A DNA stretch of 64,000 nt from an uncultured SAR86 cluster bacterium. Its GTDB lineage: Bacteria; Pseudomonadota; Gammaproteobacteria; Magnimaribacterales; Magnimaribacteraceae. The first letter of the stretch is position 1. Each line of letters starts with the position of its first letter. Below the pieces are notes generated by a model. It saw nothing but the letters and a program-made list of their open reading frames with translations. It ran no database searches and was not told where the DNA came from. The translations under genes were made by a program, and so were the position numbers. The DNA is taken from NCBI GenBank assembly GCA_902532675.1, contig CACAIY010000001.1:62001-126000 (forward strand). Reading direction: 5' to 3'. Shown piece by piece: positions 23,386 through 33,004 of the stretch.

Positions 23386-23859
23386 CTAATTTTTGTTTCT
23401 ATTTCTTAATTCTTGAGCTTTTTGCCTATCCCAATCCCTGCTTTTTATAGTGTTTCTTTTGTCGTGAGACTTTTTACCTACTGCAAGAGCTATTTCGCAT
23501 TTTATTAGGTCTTTTTTCCAAAAAAGTTTAGTAGGAATACAAGTTTGCCCTTTTTGTTGTGTGGACCTAAAGATTTCAGCCAATTCTTTTTTATTTAGTA
23601 ATAATTTCCTCGACCTTGTAGGGTCCATATCCTCATTACTGTTCTTTAAAGGGTTTATATAACATCCAATTAGCCAAGCTTCACCATCTTTAAGCAAAAC
23701 ATAGGCTTCAGCTATTTGGGCTTTATTTTCTCTTATACTTTTAGTTTCCCAGCCCAATAGAGATAAGCCTGCTTCATATTTATCAGTTATCTCAAAATTA
23801 AATCTAGCCTTTCTATTATCTGAAATAGAGTTATCGGACTTCTTTTTTTGTTTTCCCAC
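23386..23859 (-). CDS. smpB: SsrA-binding protein
   Basis: NRKARFNFEITDKYEAGLSLLGWETKSIRENKAQIAEAYV...LALAVGK-type C-terminus KKSHDKRNTIKSRDWDRQKAQ. Confidence 0.97.
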   Translation of the reverse strand: MGKQKKKSDNSISDNRKARFNFEITDKYEAGLSLLGWETKSIRENKAQIAEAYVLLKDGEAWLIGCYINPLKNSNEDMDPTRSRKLLLNKKELAEIFRSTQQKGQTCIPTKLFWKKDLIKCEIALAVGKKSHDKRNTIKSRDWDRQKAQELRNRNKN

Positions 23860-23899
23860 GTTTAGAGTATAAACCTACAATCACAAAATTCTACTGAAC

Positions 23900-24388
23900 A
23901 TGTATGATGAAGATATATTACTAAGGTCTATCCGAGGAACAGCTTACCTTGCAATAGCTCCATGCATCCTTTTATCTTCAGCTGTTTGGTTTACTTCTGA
24001 TTCAACAGGGATAGTAATAGCCAATCTATTTCATGTTTATTTTTGTATTCTTCTTTTCTTTGTATTTGGAAAAATCTTGTCCTTACAATCTAACTTTGAA
24101 GAACAATATAAAAGTCAGCTTAGAAAAATGGCATTAATACCAATTCTATTAGCTTTATTAGGAATTGCTCTAACCCTCTCTATAAATCCAGCTTGGGGAG
24201 CAGGCTTTTTAATGATCGGTTTTTATTCATCTAGATTCATTAGATTTTATTGTTCAATTTTTAAAGTTATTTCCAAACCGTATATAGACTTATTAAATAG
24301 AATTAGCATTATCCTCTGTATTTGTCTTATGTTAATCTTTACTTATTGGTTAAACCCTTATTCAAATCCTTTAGAAGCATATATTTAA
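23900..24388 (+). CDS. Hypothetical integral membrane protein
   Basis: 162-aa ORF with several hydrophobic helices; TAA abuts the next ORF's ATG. Confidence 0.65.
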   Translation: MYDEDILLRSIRGTAYLAIAPCILLSSAVWFTSDSTGIVIANLFHVYFCILLFFVFGKILSLQSNFEEQYKSQLRKMALIPILLALLGIALTLSINPAWGAGFLMIGFYSSRFIRFYCSIFKVISKPYIDLLNRISIILCICLMLIFTYWLNPYSNPLEAYI

Positions 24389-25732
24389 ATGTCAGAAGAA
24401 AAAAAATCCATACATGGAACTTGGTCTAGTAGGTGGACTTTTATTCTTGCTGCTACTGGTTCAGCTGTAGGTCTTGGAAATATATGGAAGTTTCCCTATA
24501 TGGCAGGAGATAATGGTGGTGGAGCCTTTGTTTTAGTCTATCTAGCTTGTATTTGCATTATTGGCCTTCCGATTATGTTAGGTGAAATTATGATAGGGAG
24601 GAGAGGAAGAAGCAGTCCTGCTAATTCGATGAAAAGTCTAGCTGCAGAAGCTAACACCTCAAGTGCTTGGACATTACTAGGCGCTACGGGGGCTTTAGCA
24701 GGGTTATTAATTTTGTCTTTTTACAGTGTCGCTGCAGGATGGGCCATGTCTTACATTTTTAATGGCTTTCAAAATATAACTGCCGAGTCATCCAGCTCTA
24801 GTTTTAATAATCTTTTATCAAGTCCTTCGAGTTTAATCTTCTGGCATTCTTTATTTATTGCAATAACAGTTTTTATAGTTGCCCGAGGAATCTTGAAAGG
24901 TTTAGAGAAGTGGATAAACACCCTTATGCCAATATTATTTTTAATAATACTGCTTTTGTGTATATACGCTATGCAAACAGGAGCATTCTTTGAAGGACTA
25001 CGTTATCTGTTTATGCCTGATTTTTCAAAAATCAATCCGCAGGTTATGTTGGAAGCTTTAGGGCAAGCATTTTTTACTTTAAGTCTTGGTATGGGGGCAA
25101 TCATGGCATATGGAGCTTATATGCCGGCTAATCAGAATATTGGGAAAACAGCTGTTTCTGTTGCTGCTCTGGATACTGGTGTTGCTTTGTTGGCTGGTAT
25201 TGCAATATTTCCCATAGTATTTGCAAATGGACTGGCTCCATCAGAAGGACCAGGTTTAGTTTTCGTAACTTTACCCATAGCTTTTAGCGCCATGCCATTA
25301 GGTATACTTTTTGGAACTTTATTTTTTGTTTTGTTAAGTATTGCTGCTTTGAGTTCCTCGATATCTTTGATTGAACCTGGAGTTGCTTGGTTAATTGAAT
25401 CCTTAAAGATAAAGAGGATCACAGCAACAGCACTACTCGGATTTACTGCATGGTTTATAGGTCTCTTTAGTGCCTTATCATTTAATTTACTCTCAGAATT
25501 TACAATATTTGGTAAGAATTTCTTTGATGCGACTGATTTCTTAACAAATCAGATAATGTTGCCATTAGGTGGGATTTTTATTGCAATATTTGTTGGCTGG
25601 ATAATGAAAAAGGAACATGTCTTGGATGAATTAGGCTTCCAAGAGAATTTTATATTTAAGGCTTGGTATTTTTCCGTTCGGTTTGTTGCACCGACTCTAG
25701 TGGGTTTAGTCTTTCTTTACTTTTTTCTATAA
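24389..25732 (+). CDS. Sodium-dependent transporter, neurotransmitter:sodium symporter (NSS/SNF) family
   Basis: WSSRWTFILAATGSAVGLGNIWKFPYMAGDNGGGAFVLVY signature of NSS transporters. Confidence 0.93.
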   Translation: MSEEKKSIHGTWSSRWTFILAATGSAVGLGNIWKFPYMAGDNGGGAFVLVYLACICIIGLPIMLGEIMIGRRGRSSPANSMKSLAAEANTSSAWTLLGATGALAGLLILSFYSVAAGWAMSYIFNGFQNITAESSSSSFNNLLSSPSSLIFWHSLFIAITVFIVARGILKGLEKWINTLMPILFLIILLLCIYAMQTGAFFEGLRYLFMPDFSKINPQVMLEALGQAFFTLSLGMGAIMAYGAYMPANQNIGKTAVSVAALDTGVALLAGIAIFPIVFANGLAPSEGPGLVFVTLPIAFSAMPLGILFGTLFFVLLSIAALSSSISLIEPGVAWLIESLKIKRITATALLGFTAWFIGLFSALSFNLLSEFTIFGKNFFDATDFLTNQIMLPLGGIFIAIFVGWIMKKEHVLDELGFQENFIFKAWYFSVRFVAPTLVGLVFLYFFL

Positions 25733-25733
25733 A

Positions 25734-26060
25734 TTAACTATCTGATATTAGCTCTCCTTCCCAGCGAGCTAATTTATTATCTTCAAAATATAAACTTATT
25801 TTTTGTTCTGTATAAGTTTTTGAACCTTGAGTAACAGAAGTCAAGTAATCCCACCTATTGGGGTAGAAAGTGTCTGAGATTAATGGCGTCCCCATAACAA
25901 ATTTTACTTGAGATTCAGTCATTCCAACTTCTAGCTGATCCATCATCTCTTGATCTACAAGATTACCTTGGCTTATTACTACTTCATAAGTCTTTGGAAT
26001 ACTGCAACTGGCAATAAATATAGTTATAAATAGGAAAATGTTTTTAAGACTAATCTTCAT
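25734..26060 (-). CDS. bamE: Outer membrane protein assembly factor BamE (SmpA/OmlA lipoprotein)
   Basis: Lipobox-like IASC; GMTESQVKFVMGTPLISDTFYPNRWDYL; adjacent and divergent to fur. Confidence 0.92.
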   Translation of the reverse strand: MKISLKNIFLFITIFIASCSIPKTYEVVISQGNLVDQEMMDQLEVGMTESQVKFVMGTPLISDTFYPNRWDYLTSVTQGSKTYTEQKISLYFEDNKLARWEGELISDS

Positions 26061-26140
26061 TTAAGATAATTTTAGAAATATTCAGCTATTATAGGTATTA
26101 TTATTAATAAATATATTTATTTAAACAGAGGAAATAAATT

Positions 26141-26548
26141 TTGAGTGATGATGCTGAATTAAAGAAGGCGGGTCTAAAGGTTACTCTTCCTAGACTAAGA
26201 ATCTTAGAATTATTGGAACACGATGACAAAACCCATCTAAGTGCGGAGGAAATATATAGGAGACTTATAGGTGCAGGTGAAGAGGTAGGTCTGGCTACAG
26301 TCTATCGAGTATTAACCCAATTTGAACAGGCCGGAATATGCATAAGACATAATTTTGAAGAAGGACACGCTGTCTATGAGCTTACTCCTTCTGATCATCA
26401 TGATCACATGGTGTGTTTAGAAACTGGCGATGTAATAGAATTTACAGACGATATTATTGAAGAAAGACAAAAGAAACTGGCTAAAAAAGAAGGGTATGAA
26501 ATAGTTGACCATAGCATGGTGCTTTACGTTAAGCCTTTAAAAAAATAA
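26141..26548 (+). CDS. fur: Ferric uptake regulator Fur (TTG start)
   Basis: LKKAGLKVTLPRLRILELLE, GLATVYRVLTQFEQAGI, HHDHMVCLETGDVIEF. Confidence 0.95.
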   Translation: MSDDAELKKAGLKVTLPRLRILELLEHDDKTHLSAEEIYRRLIGAGEEVGLATVYRVLTQFEQAGICIRHNFEEGHAVYELTPSDHHDHMVCLETGDVIEFTDDIIEERQKKLAKKEGYEIVDHSMVLYVKPLKK

Positions 26549-26558
26549 TAAAATACCA

Positions 26559-26586
26559 CTTGAATAGAAAACTTAAAGCCCCATAT
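26559..26586 (+). promoter_or_regulatory. Putative sigma-32 (RpoH) promoter upstream of grpE
   Basis: CTTGAAT (26559-26565) and CCCCATAT (26579-26586), 14 nt between CTTGAA and CCCCAT; matches the enterobacterial heat-shock consensus CTTGAAA-N13-15-CCCCAT. Confidence 0.75.
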
Positions 26587-26608
26587 TTGGCTATTAAGGA
26601 GTTTTAAT

Positions 26609-27181
26609 TTGACTAAAAAAGATAAAAAAGAAGATAACCCAAATATTGGAGGAGTCTCTGAACAGGATTCATTAAATGACATTAACTCCGAAGAAGAGTT
26701 GGCAGAAACTTCTGATGAACAAACCGAAAAGAGTCCAGAAGATCTCTTAAAAGATCTAGAAGATCAATTACTAAGAGCTAAGGCTGAAGTTCAGAACGTT
26801 AGAAGAATTGCCGCTCAAGAAGTCACTAGAGCAAGACTATATGGAATTGAGTCTTTAGCTAAAGAATTCCTTTCAGTAGGGGATAACATAGAAAGAGCAA
26901 TAGCTTCTTGTGAAGAAGGTGAAGATATAACCAATATTAAAGAAGGACTTGAGTTAACGATGAAAGCTTACGAAAGTTCTTTAAAAAGCTCTGGAATAGA
27001 GCCCATAGAATGTGATGGTAAATCCTTTGATCCGGAAAAGCATGAAGCTCTTTCAATGGTCGAAGACGATAGCTTAGAACCTAATTCTATTATTGAAGTT
27101 ATTCAAAAGGGTTATTCTATTTTGGATCGAACTTTGAGACCGTCTAAAGTGATTGTTTCTAAGAAACCTGAAGAAAAGTAA
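26609..27181 (+). CDS. grpE: Nucleotide exchange factor GrpE (TTG start)
   Basis: LLRAKAEVQNVRRIAAQEVTRARLYGIESLAKEFLSVGDNIERA; upstream of dnaK. Confidence 0.95.
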   Translation: MTKKDKKEDNPNIGGVSEQDSLNDINSEEELAETSDEQTEKSPEDLLKDLEDQLLRAKAEVQNVRRIAAQEVTRARLYGIESLAKEFLSVGDNIERAIASCEEGEDITNIKEGLELTMKAYESSLKSSGIEPIECDGKSFDPEKHEALSMVEDDSLEPNSIIEVIQKGYSILDRTLRPSKVIVSKKPEEK

Positions 27182-27189
27182 AAAAAACC

Positions 27190-27217
27190 CTTGAAAATAA
27201 TAACTTAAACCCCATTT
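27190..27217 (+). promoter_or_regulatory. Putative sigma-32 (RpoH) promoter upstream of dnaK
   Basis: CTTGAAA (27190-27196) and CCCCATTT (27210-27217), same 14-nt spacing as the grpE promoter. Confidence 0.77.
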
Positions 27218-27251
27218 AAGGGTTATAAGAATTAATGCGGAGTTATAAAAA

Positions 27252-29174
27252 ATGGCAAAAGTAATAGGAATCGACCTAGGGACAACAAATTCATGTGTGT
27301 CTGTAATGGAAGGCGATCAAGCTAAGGTGATAGAAAACTCTGAAGGCAAGAGAACGACACCTTCAGTTGTTGCGTACGGAGAAGAAGTTAAAGTAGGTGA
27401 TTCAGCTAAGAACCAAGCGGTTACAAACGCTGAAAATACCCTTTACGCTATTAAAAGATTAATAGGAAGAAAGCATTCTGATGACGTAGTGAAGAAAGAT
27501 TCAAATATGGTCCCGTATAAGATCATATCAGCTGACAACGGAGATGCTTGGGTTGAAGCTGAAGGGAAGAAGCTGGCACCTCAACAAGTTTCTGCTGAAA
27601 TTTTAAAGAAAATGAAGAAAACTGCTGAGGACTATTTAGGTCAAGAAGTGAAAGAGGCAGTTATCACTGTCCCTGCTTATTTTAACGATTCACAAAGACA
27701 AGCTACAAAAGATGCAGGAAAAATAGCTGGATTGGATGTTAAAAGGATAATTAATGAACCAACAGCAGCTGCATTGGCTTACGGTCTTGATAAGGGAAAA
27801 GGCGACCAAAAGATAGCAGTTTATGACCTTGGCGGCGGTACATTTGATATATCTATTATAGAGATCGCTGAAGTTGATGGAGAACACCAATTTGAAGTTT
27901 TATCCACTAATGGTGATACTTTTCTTGGAGGGGAAGACTTTGATATTGCTCTAATCGAATATTTAGCTGATGAATTTAAAAAAGAATCTGGTTTAGATTT
28001 GCATAATGATTCTGCAGCATTACAGCGTTTAAAAGAAGCGGCTGAAAAGGCAAAAATAGAGTTATCTAGTAATCAACAGTCTGAAATAAATTTACCTTAT
28101 ATAACTGCTGACACTTCAGGAGCTAAACACTTTGTTCATAAACTAACTAGAGCAAAATTAGAGTCTTTAGTTGAAGACTTGGTTAACAGGACTATTGAAC
28201 CAACTAAGATTGCTTTAAAGGATGCAGGATTAAAGGCATCTGATGTTGATGAAGTTATCCTAGTTGGCGGCCAAACTAGAATGCCCTTGGTTCAAGAAAA
28301 GGTTAAAGACTTTTTTGGAAAAGAAGCCAGGAAAGATGTTAATCCGGATGAGGCTGTATCTGTTGGAGCTGCTATACAAGGAGCCGTACTGGCTGGCGAT
28401 GTTACAGATGTACTGCTTCTGGATGTGACTCCTCTAACTTTAGGTATAGAGACTATGGGCGGAGTAATGACACCCTTAATAGATAAAAACACAACTATTC
28501 CAACTAATAAGTCACAAATTTTTTCAACAGCTGAAGACAATCAGACTGCAGTAACAGTTCATGTTCTTCAAGGTGAAAGGAAGCAGGCTACGGAGAATAA
28601 AACTTTAGGTCAATTTAATTTAACTGATATTCCTGCTGCTCCTAGAGGTATGCCTCAAATAGAAGTTTCTTTCGATTTGGATGCAAATGGAATTCTAAAT
28701 GTTTCAGCTAAAGACAAAGCAACTGGAAAAGAGCAATCTATTGAAATAAAAGCTTCTAGCGGATTGTCTGATGATGAAATTGAGCAAATGGTTAAGGATG
28801 CAGAGGCTCATGCGGAAGATGACAAAAAGTTTGAGGAATTGGTTCAAACTAGAAATCTAGGTGAGAATCTAGTACACAGCTGTAAAAAGACCTTAGAAGA
28901 GGCTAAAGATAAAGTAGAGGATACCGAGAAGGAAACAATTGAAAAAGGTATTGAAGAACTAGAAGAAGCTTTAAAGTCTGATGATAAAGAGTTAATAGAT
29001 GAAAAGGTTAAAGCTTTATCAGAGGCTTCAGCTCCGTTAGCTCAGAAGCTTTATGAAGAAGAATCGAAAAAGCAAGCTGCAGAAAATGAAGATGGAAATT
29101 CAAATGACGATTCTGAAGTAGTAGACGCAGATTTTGAAGAAGTAAAAGAAGAGAAGGAACAACAGAATTCCTAA
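27252..29174 (+). CDS. dnaK: Molecular chaperone DnaK (Hsp70)
   Basis: [21 protein letters not shown]... acidic C-terminus [12 protein letters not shown]. Confidence 0.99.
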   Translation: MAKVIGIDLGTTNSCVSVMEGDQAKVIENSEGKRTTPSVVAYGEEVKVGDSAKNQAVTNAENTLYAIKRLIGRKHSDDVVKKDSNMVPYKIISADNGDAWVEAEGKKLAPQQVSAEILKKMKKTAEDYLGQEVKEAVITVPAYFNDSQRQATKDAGKIAGLDVKRIINEPTAAALAYGLDKGKGDQKIAVYDLGGGTFDISIIEIAEVDGEHQFEVLSTNGDTFLGGEDFDIALIEYLADEFKKESGLDLHNDSAALQRLKEAAEKAKIELSSNQQSEINLPYITADTSGAKHFVHKLTRAKLESLVEDLVNRTIEPTKIALKDAGLKASDVDEVILVGGQTRMPLVQEKVKDFFGKEARKDVNPDEAVSVGAAIQGAVLAGDVTDVLLLDVTPLTLGIETMGGVMTPLIDKNTTIPTNKSQIFSTAEDNQTAVTVHVLQGERKQATENKTLGQFNLTDIPAAPRGMPQIEVSFDLDANGILNVSAKDKATGKEQSIEIKASSGLSDDEIEQMVKDAEAHAEDDKKFEELVQTRNLGENLVHSCKKTLEEAKDKVEDTEKETIEKGIEELEEALKSDDKELIDEKVKALSEASAPLAQKLYEEESKKQAAENEDGNSNDDSEVVDADFEEVKEEKEQQNS

Positions 29175-29211
29175 CTCTAAGGAATCCTAATTAGACTGTT
29201 TAATCATTGAA

Positions 29212-30330
29212 ATGTCTAAGAGGGATTACTATGAGATTCTTGGAGTACAAAAAAGTGCTTCCTCAGAAGATCTAAAAAAGGCCTATAGAAAGTTAGCCAT
29301 GAAGTACCATCCGGATAGGAATTCGGATGACCCCTCAGCTCCAGATAAATTTAAAGAAGCTTCAGAGGCTTATGAAGTTTTATCTGATTCATCTAAAAGA
29401 AATGCCTATGATCAATTTGGCCATCAAGGAGTTGATGCTTCAGGCTTTAGCGGCTCAGCTGGCGAAGGTTTTAATGACATCTTTGGGGATATCTTTGGAG
29501 ATATCTTTGGTGGAGGTGACCCATTTGGTAGAAGACAAAGATCCAATAAAGGTTCTGACTTACAATACTCGATGACTATCAGTCTCGAAGATGCAGTAAG
29601 AGGAGTAACTGAGAAAATTGCTATACCTGCTTTAGAGATTTGCTCTCTCTGTGGCGGAAGCGGTGCAAAAAAAGGTTCTAGCCCAGTCACATGCGGTACT
29701 TGTGGTGGCGCGGGTCAAGTTAGGACACAACAAGGTTTTTTTTCTGTAGCCCAAACCTGCAGACAATGCTCTGGATCCGGTCAAGTTATTAAAGACCCGT
29801 GTAAAGATTGTAATGGTCAAGGCCGAGTTGAAAATAGAAAGACTTTATCAGTAAAGATTCCGGCCGGAGTAGATACTGGAGATAGGATCAGGTTATCCGG
29901 AGAAGGGGAAGCAGGTTTTAATGGAGGACCCTCCGGAGATTTGTTTGTCCAAATTAAGGTATTGCCTCATGATGTATTCGAAAGAGATGGTAGGCATCTC
30001 TATTGTGAAGCTCCTATAAGCTTTATAGATGCTTCTCTAGGAGGAGAGATTCAAATACCTACCTTAGATGGAAAGGTAAAAATCAAGATCCCTGAAGGAA
30101 CTCAAACAGGTAAATTGTTTAGGTTACGAGGAAAGGGGATAAGTCCTATACGTGGAGGCTCAACAGGTGATTTACTTTGTCGGGCGGTAATAGAGACACC
30201 ACAAAACCTTACGAAAGATCAAAAGAAAATATTAAAAGATTTTCAAAATTCTATAGATAATAATGCAAGTCACAACCCCATAAAGGACGAATGGTTTGAT
30301 AAAGTTAAATCTTTTTTTGAAAGTAAATAA
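29212..30330 (+). CDS. dnaJ: Molecular chaperone DnaJ (Hsp40)
   Basis: J domain with HPD, G/F region and four CxxCxGxG zinc motifs. Confidence 0.98.
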   Translation: MSKRDYYEILGVQKSASSEDLKKAYRKLAMKYHPDRNSDDPSAPDKFKEASEAYEVLSDSSKRNAYDQFGHQGVDASGFSGSAGEGFNDIFGDIFGDIFGGGDPFGRRQRSNKGSDLQYSMTISLEDAVRGVTEKIAIPALEICSLCGGSGAKKGSSPVTCGTCGGAGQVRTQQGFFSVAQTCRQCSGSGQVIKDPCKDCNGQGRVENRKTLSVKIPAGVDTGDRIRLSGEGEAGFNGGPSGDLFVQIKVLPHDVFERDGRHLYCEAPISFIDASLGGEIQIPTLDGKVKIKIPEGTQTGKLFRLRGKGISPIRGGSTGDLLCRAVIETPQNLTKDQKKILKDFQNSIDNNASHNPIKDEWFDKVKSFFESK

Positions 30331-30338
30331 GTAAAGTC

Positions 30339-31076
30339 ATGTGTAATGTTTTTATTTCTGGAGCAACTGGAAAAGTTGGAAGGATACTTATTGAAGTAAT
30401 TTTAGAAGATGTAGATCTAAAGCTAGCTGGAGGTAGTGCTTCTAAAGAAAGCAAGGACTTAGGAAAAGATTTAGGAGCTCTAATAGGAAGAAGTAATATA
30501 AATATCAACATCCTCGAAGGCATTTCAAACGAAAAAGATATTGATCTGATTATAGATTTTTCAATACCTCAGAATTCAATCCAAGTATCAAGGTTTGCGA
30601 GAAAAGAAAATATTCCTATGCTTATAGGAACTACTGGATTCAGCGAAGATCAACTTGACGAAATTAATGAGATTTCTAAAGAAATTCCACTATTAATTGC
30701 GCCCAATACAAGCATGGGGATAGCTTTATTTAAGAAAATTCTAGATCATTCAAAGGAAGTCTTAAATGTAGCAACATCCATTGAAATTTATGAACAACAC
30801 CATAAAGAAAAAAAAGATTCTCCTTCTGGAACAGCAATAAATTTAAAAGACCAACTGAAAGACATTGTACCCAATAAGGATATACATATAGTCAGTTCTA
30901 GAGAAGGGGATTCTCCTGGTATGCATACAATAAAGTTATCTTTTGATGACGAGACTTTAGAGATATCTCACAAAGCTTCAGATAGATCAATTTTTGCAAA
31001 AGGAGCAATTATTGCTGGAAAATGGCTTAAGGATAAACCTCCTGGGCTATATACGATGCAAGATATTTATTCTTGA
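30339..31076 (+). CDS. dapB: 4-hydroxy-tetrahydrodipicolinate reductase
   Basis: VFISGATGKVGRILIEVI; IEIYEQHHKEKKDSPSGTA. Confidence 0.94.
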   Translation: MCNVFISGATGKVGRILIEVILEDVDLKLAGGSASKESKDLGKDLGALIGRSNININILEGISNEKDIDLIIDFSIPQNSIQVSRFARKENIPMLIGTTGFSEDQLDEINEISKEIPLLIAPNTSMGIALFKKILDHSKEVLNVATSIEIYEQHHKEKKDSPSGTAINLKDQLKDIVPNKDIHIVSSREGDSPGMHTIKLSFDDETLEISHKASDRSIFAKGAIIAGKWLKDKPPGLYTMQDIYS

Positions 31077-31099
31077 TTTACCGTTTTTGTGGTATAAAT

Positions 31100-31258
31100 G
31101 CGCTCCATTTTAGATATTTTTTAATATTTAATTAACGAAACACACGCAGTAGTTTCAAATCTAAGGTGCTAAAGATAGCTCGTCTTTAGTGAGGTTTGAT
31201 AAGCGTGGAAGTATAACCAGAGCAATGTAATGTTGTTCATTATGAAAAAGGAGAGCAT
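31100..31258 (+). promoter_or_regulatory. Candidate structured 5' leader of rpsB (S2 autoregulatory leader-like)
   Basis: Unusually long (182 nt) non-coding gap for this compact window, directly upstream of rpsB; hairpin CTAAAGA(31169-31175)-TAGCTCG-TCTTTAG(31183-31189). Family assignment is inference. Confidence 0.45.
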
Positions 31259-32140
31259 ATGGCAGATATAACGCTAGAACAATTGCTACAGGCAGGTGTC
31301 CACTTCGGACACCAGACTAAATACTGGAACCCCAAAATGGATAAATATATCTTTGGAACAAGAGATAAGATCCATATTATTAACTTGGAGCATACGGTAG
31401 AGATGATAAAGCCTGCATTGAAGTTTATTGAAGGGCTTGCAGCAAAAAATAATAAGATCTTATTCGTCGGAACGAAAAGGACTGCTACTAGCATTATCAA
31501 GAATGAAGCTGAAAGATGCTCTATGCCTTACGTAAATGAAAGGTGGCTTGGTGGTATGCTTACCAATTACAAGACTATCAGGTCTTCTATTACTAGGCTT
31601 GAGAACCTTTTAAAACAAAAAGAAGATGGAACATTTAGTAAAATTACTAAGAAAGAAGGATTAAAGATACAAAGGGATATTGATAGATTGCAGAAGTCAA
31701 TTGGAGGAGTTACAGAAATGGGAGGATTGCCTGACGCGCTTTTCATTATTGATGTAAATAGAGAATCCATTGCTGTATCAGAAGCCAGTAAGATGGGCAT
31801 ACCAATTGTAGGAGTAGTTGACAGTAATAGTAACCCAGAAGGTATTGACTACGTAATACCTGGAAATGATGATTCTATAAGATCTATAGCTCTTTTTACT
31901 GAAGCAGTTGCAGATGCTTGTATCGTTGGCTCAAAAGCAGCAACTGGATTAAAACAAGAAACACCTCAATCAGGCCCTTCAATTGTTAGAAAAGTTGAAA
32001 CTGATCCTAAGGAAGAACCTAAGGAAGAACCTAAGGAAGAACCTAAGGAAGAACCTAAGGAAGAACCTAAGGAAGAACCTAAGGAAGAACCTAAGGAAGA
32101 ACCTAAGGAAGAATCTGAAGATACTAAAAAAGAGGATTAA
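31259..32140 (+). CDS. rpsB: 30S ribosomal protein S2 with C-terminal (PKEE)9 extension
   Basis: [33 protein letters not shown]; core ends before a Lys/Glu/Pro repeat tail. Confidence 0.97.
   Translation: MADITLEQLLQAGVHFGHQTKYWNPKMDKYIFGTRDKIHIINLEHTVEMIKPALKFIEGLAAKNNKILFVGTKRTATSIIKNEAERCSMPYVNERWLGGMLTNYKTIRSSITRLENLLKQKEDGTFSKITKKEGLKIQRDIDRLQKSIGGVTEMGGLPDALFIIDVNRESIAVSEASKMGIPIVGVVDSNSNPEGIDYVIPGNDDSIRSIALFTEAVADACIVGSKAATGLKQETPQSGPSIVRKVETDPKEEPKEEPKEEPKEEPKEEPKEEPKEEPKEEPKEESEDTKKED
32006..32113 (+). repeat. Perfect in-frame tandem repeat, 9 x 12 bp (CCTAAGGAAGAA), coding for (PKEE)9 in S2
   Basis: Read directly: nine consecutive identical copies of cctaaggaagaa, followed by tctgaagatactaaa. 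Confidence 0.98.
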
Positions 32141-32143
32141 GGC

Positions 32144-33004
32144 ATGACTAATATTTCTGCATCACAAGTAAAGGAATTAAGAGAAAAAACTGGCCTTGGT
32201 CTAATGGATTGCAAGAAAGCGCTTGAGGAGGCTAGTGGAGATTTAGATTTAGCAGTTGAAGAATTAAGAAAGACAAGCGGCTTAAAGGCTAGTAAGAAAT
32301 CTAGCAGATCAGCTGCTGATGGATTGATAGGCATCAAGAGTTTAGAAGGCAAATCATTTATGGTTGAAATTAACTGTGAAACTGATTTTGTAGCACGTGA
32401 TGATTCATTTAATTCATTCATGCAAGAAGTTTTAGAAATAGTGTCTTCTAATAGAGATAAATCTCTTGAAGAGCTTTTAGAGGCGGGAATAGAAGATAAA
32501 AGAGAGAAACTAGTTCAGAAGTTAGGTGAAAACATAGTTGTTCGTAGAATAACTGCTAGTGAAGATAGTGCTGATTCTTCAGGTTTTTATTTACATAGCA
32601 ATAATAAGATTGGCACAATTATTTCACTTAAAGGAGGAACGGAAGAAGTTGCAAAGGATATTGCAATGCACGCAGCTGCTACTGACCCAATGGCGATTTC
32701 TCCTTCTGACATCCCGCAAGATGTAATCGAAAAGGAAAGAGAAATTTACAAAGCACAATCAGAAGAAAGTGGAAAATCTGAAGACATAGTAGAGAAAATG
32801 ATCGAAGGGAAGATCGGAAAGTTCTTGTCAGAGGTTAGCCTAACGGAGCAAGATTTTGTTAAAGATCCAAGTATTAAAATTAATGATTTACTTAAAAATA
32901 ACAATGCAAGCATTATAGGCTTAAAAAGATTTGAAGTTGGAGAGGGGATTGAAGTAGAAAAGGTAGATTTTGCAAGTGAGGTAATGTCTCAAATTGAAGG
33001 TTAG
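32144..33004 (+). CDS. tsf: Translation elongation factor Ts
   Basis: SASQVKELREKTGLGLMDCKKALEEASGDLDLAVEELRK. Confidence 0.97.
   Translation: MTNISASQVKELREKTGLGLMDCKKALEEASGDLDLAVEELRKTSGLKASKKSSRSAADGLIGIKSLEGKSFMVEINCETDFVARDDSFNSFMQEVLEIVSSNRDKSLEELLEAGIEDKREKLVQKLGENIVVRRITASEDSADSSGFYLHSNNKIGTIISLKGGTEEVAKDIAMHAAATDPMAISPSDIPQDVIEKEREIYKAQSEESGKSEDIVEKMIEGKIGKFLSEVSLTEQDFVKDPSIKINDLLKNNNASIIGLKRFEVGEGIEVEKVDFASEVMSQIEG

Noticed and set aside
23262-23450. 62-aa plus-strand ORF spanning the tmRNA/smpB junction
   Set aside because: Antisense to the tmRNA 5' domain and the smpB 3' end; chance ORF.
25132-25422. 96-aa antisense ORF inside the NSS transporter
   Set aside because: Antisense to a strongly recognisable CDS; composition reflects reverse reading of the transporter codons.
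28292-28540. 82-aa antisense ORF in dnaK
   Set aside because: Shadow ORF opposite a highly conserved coding region.
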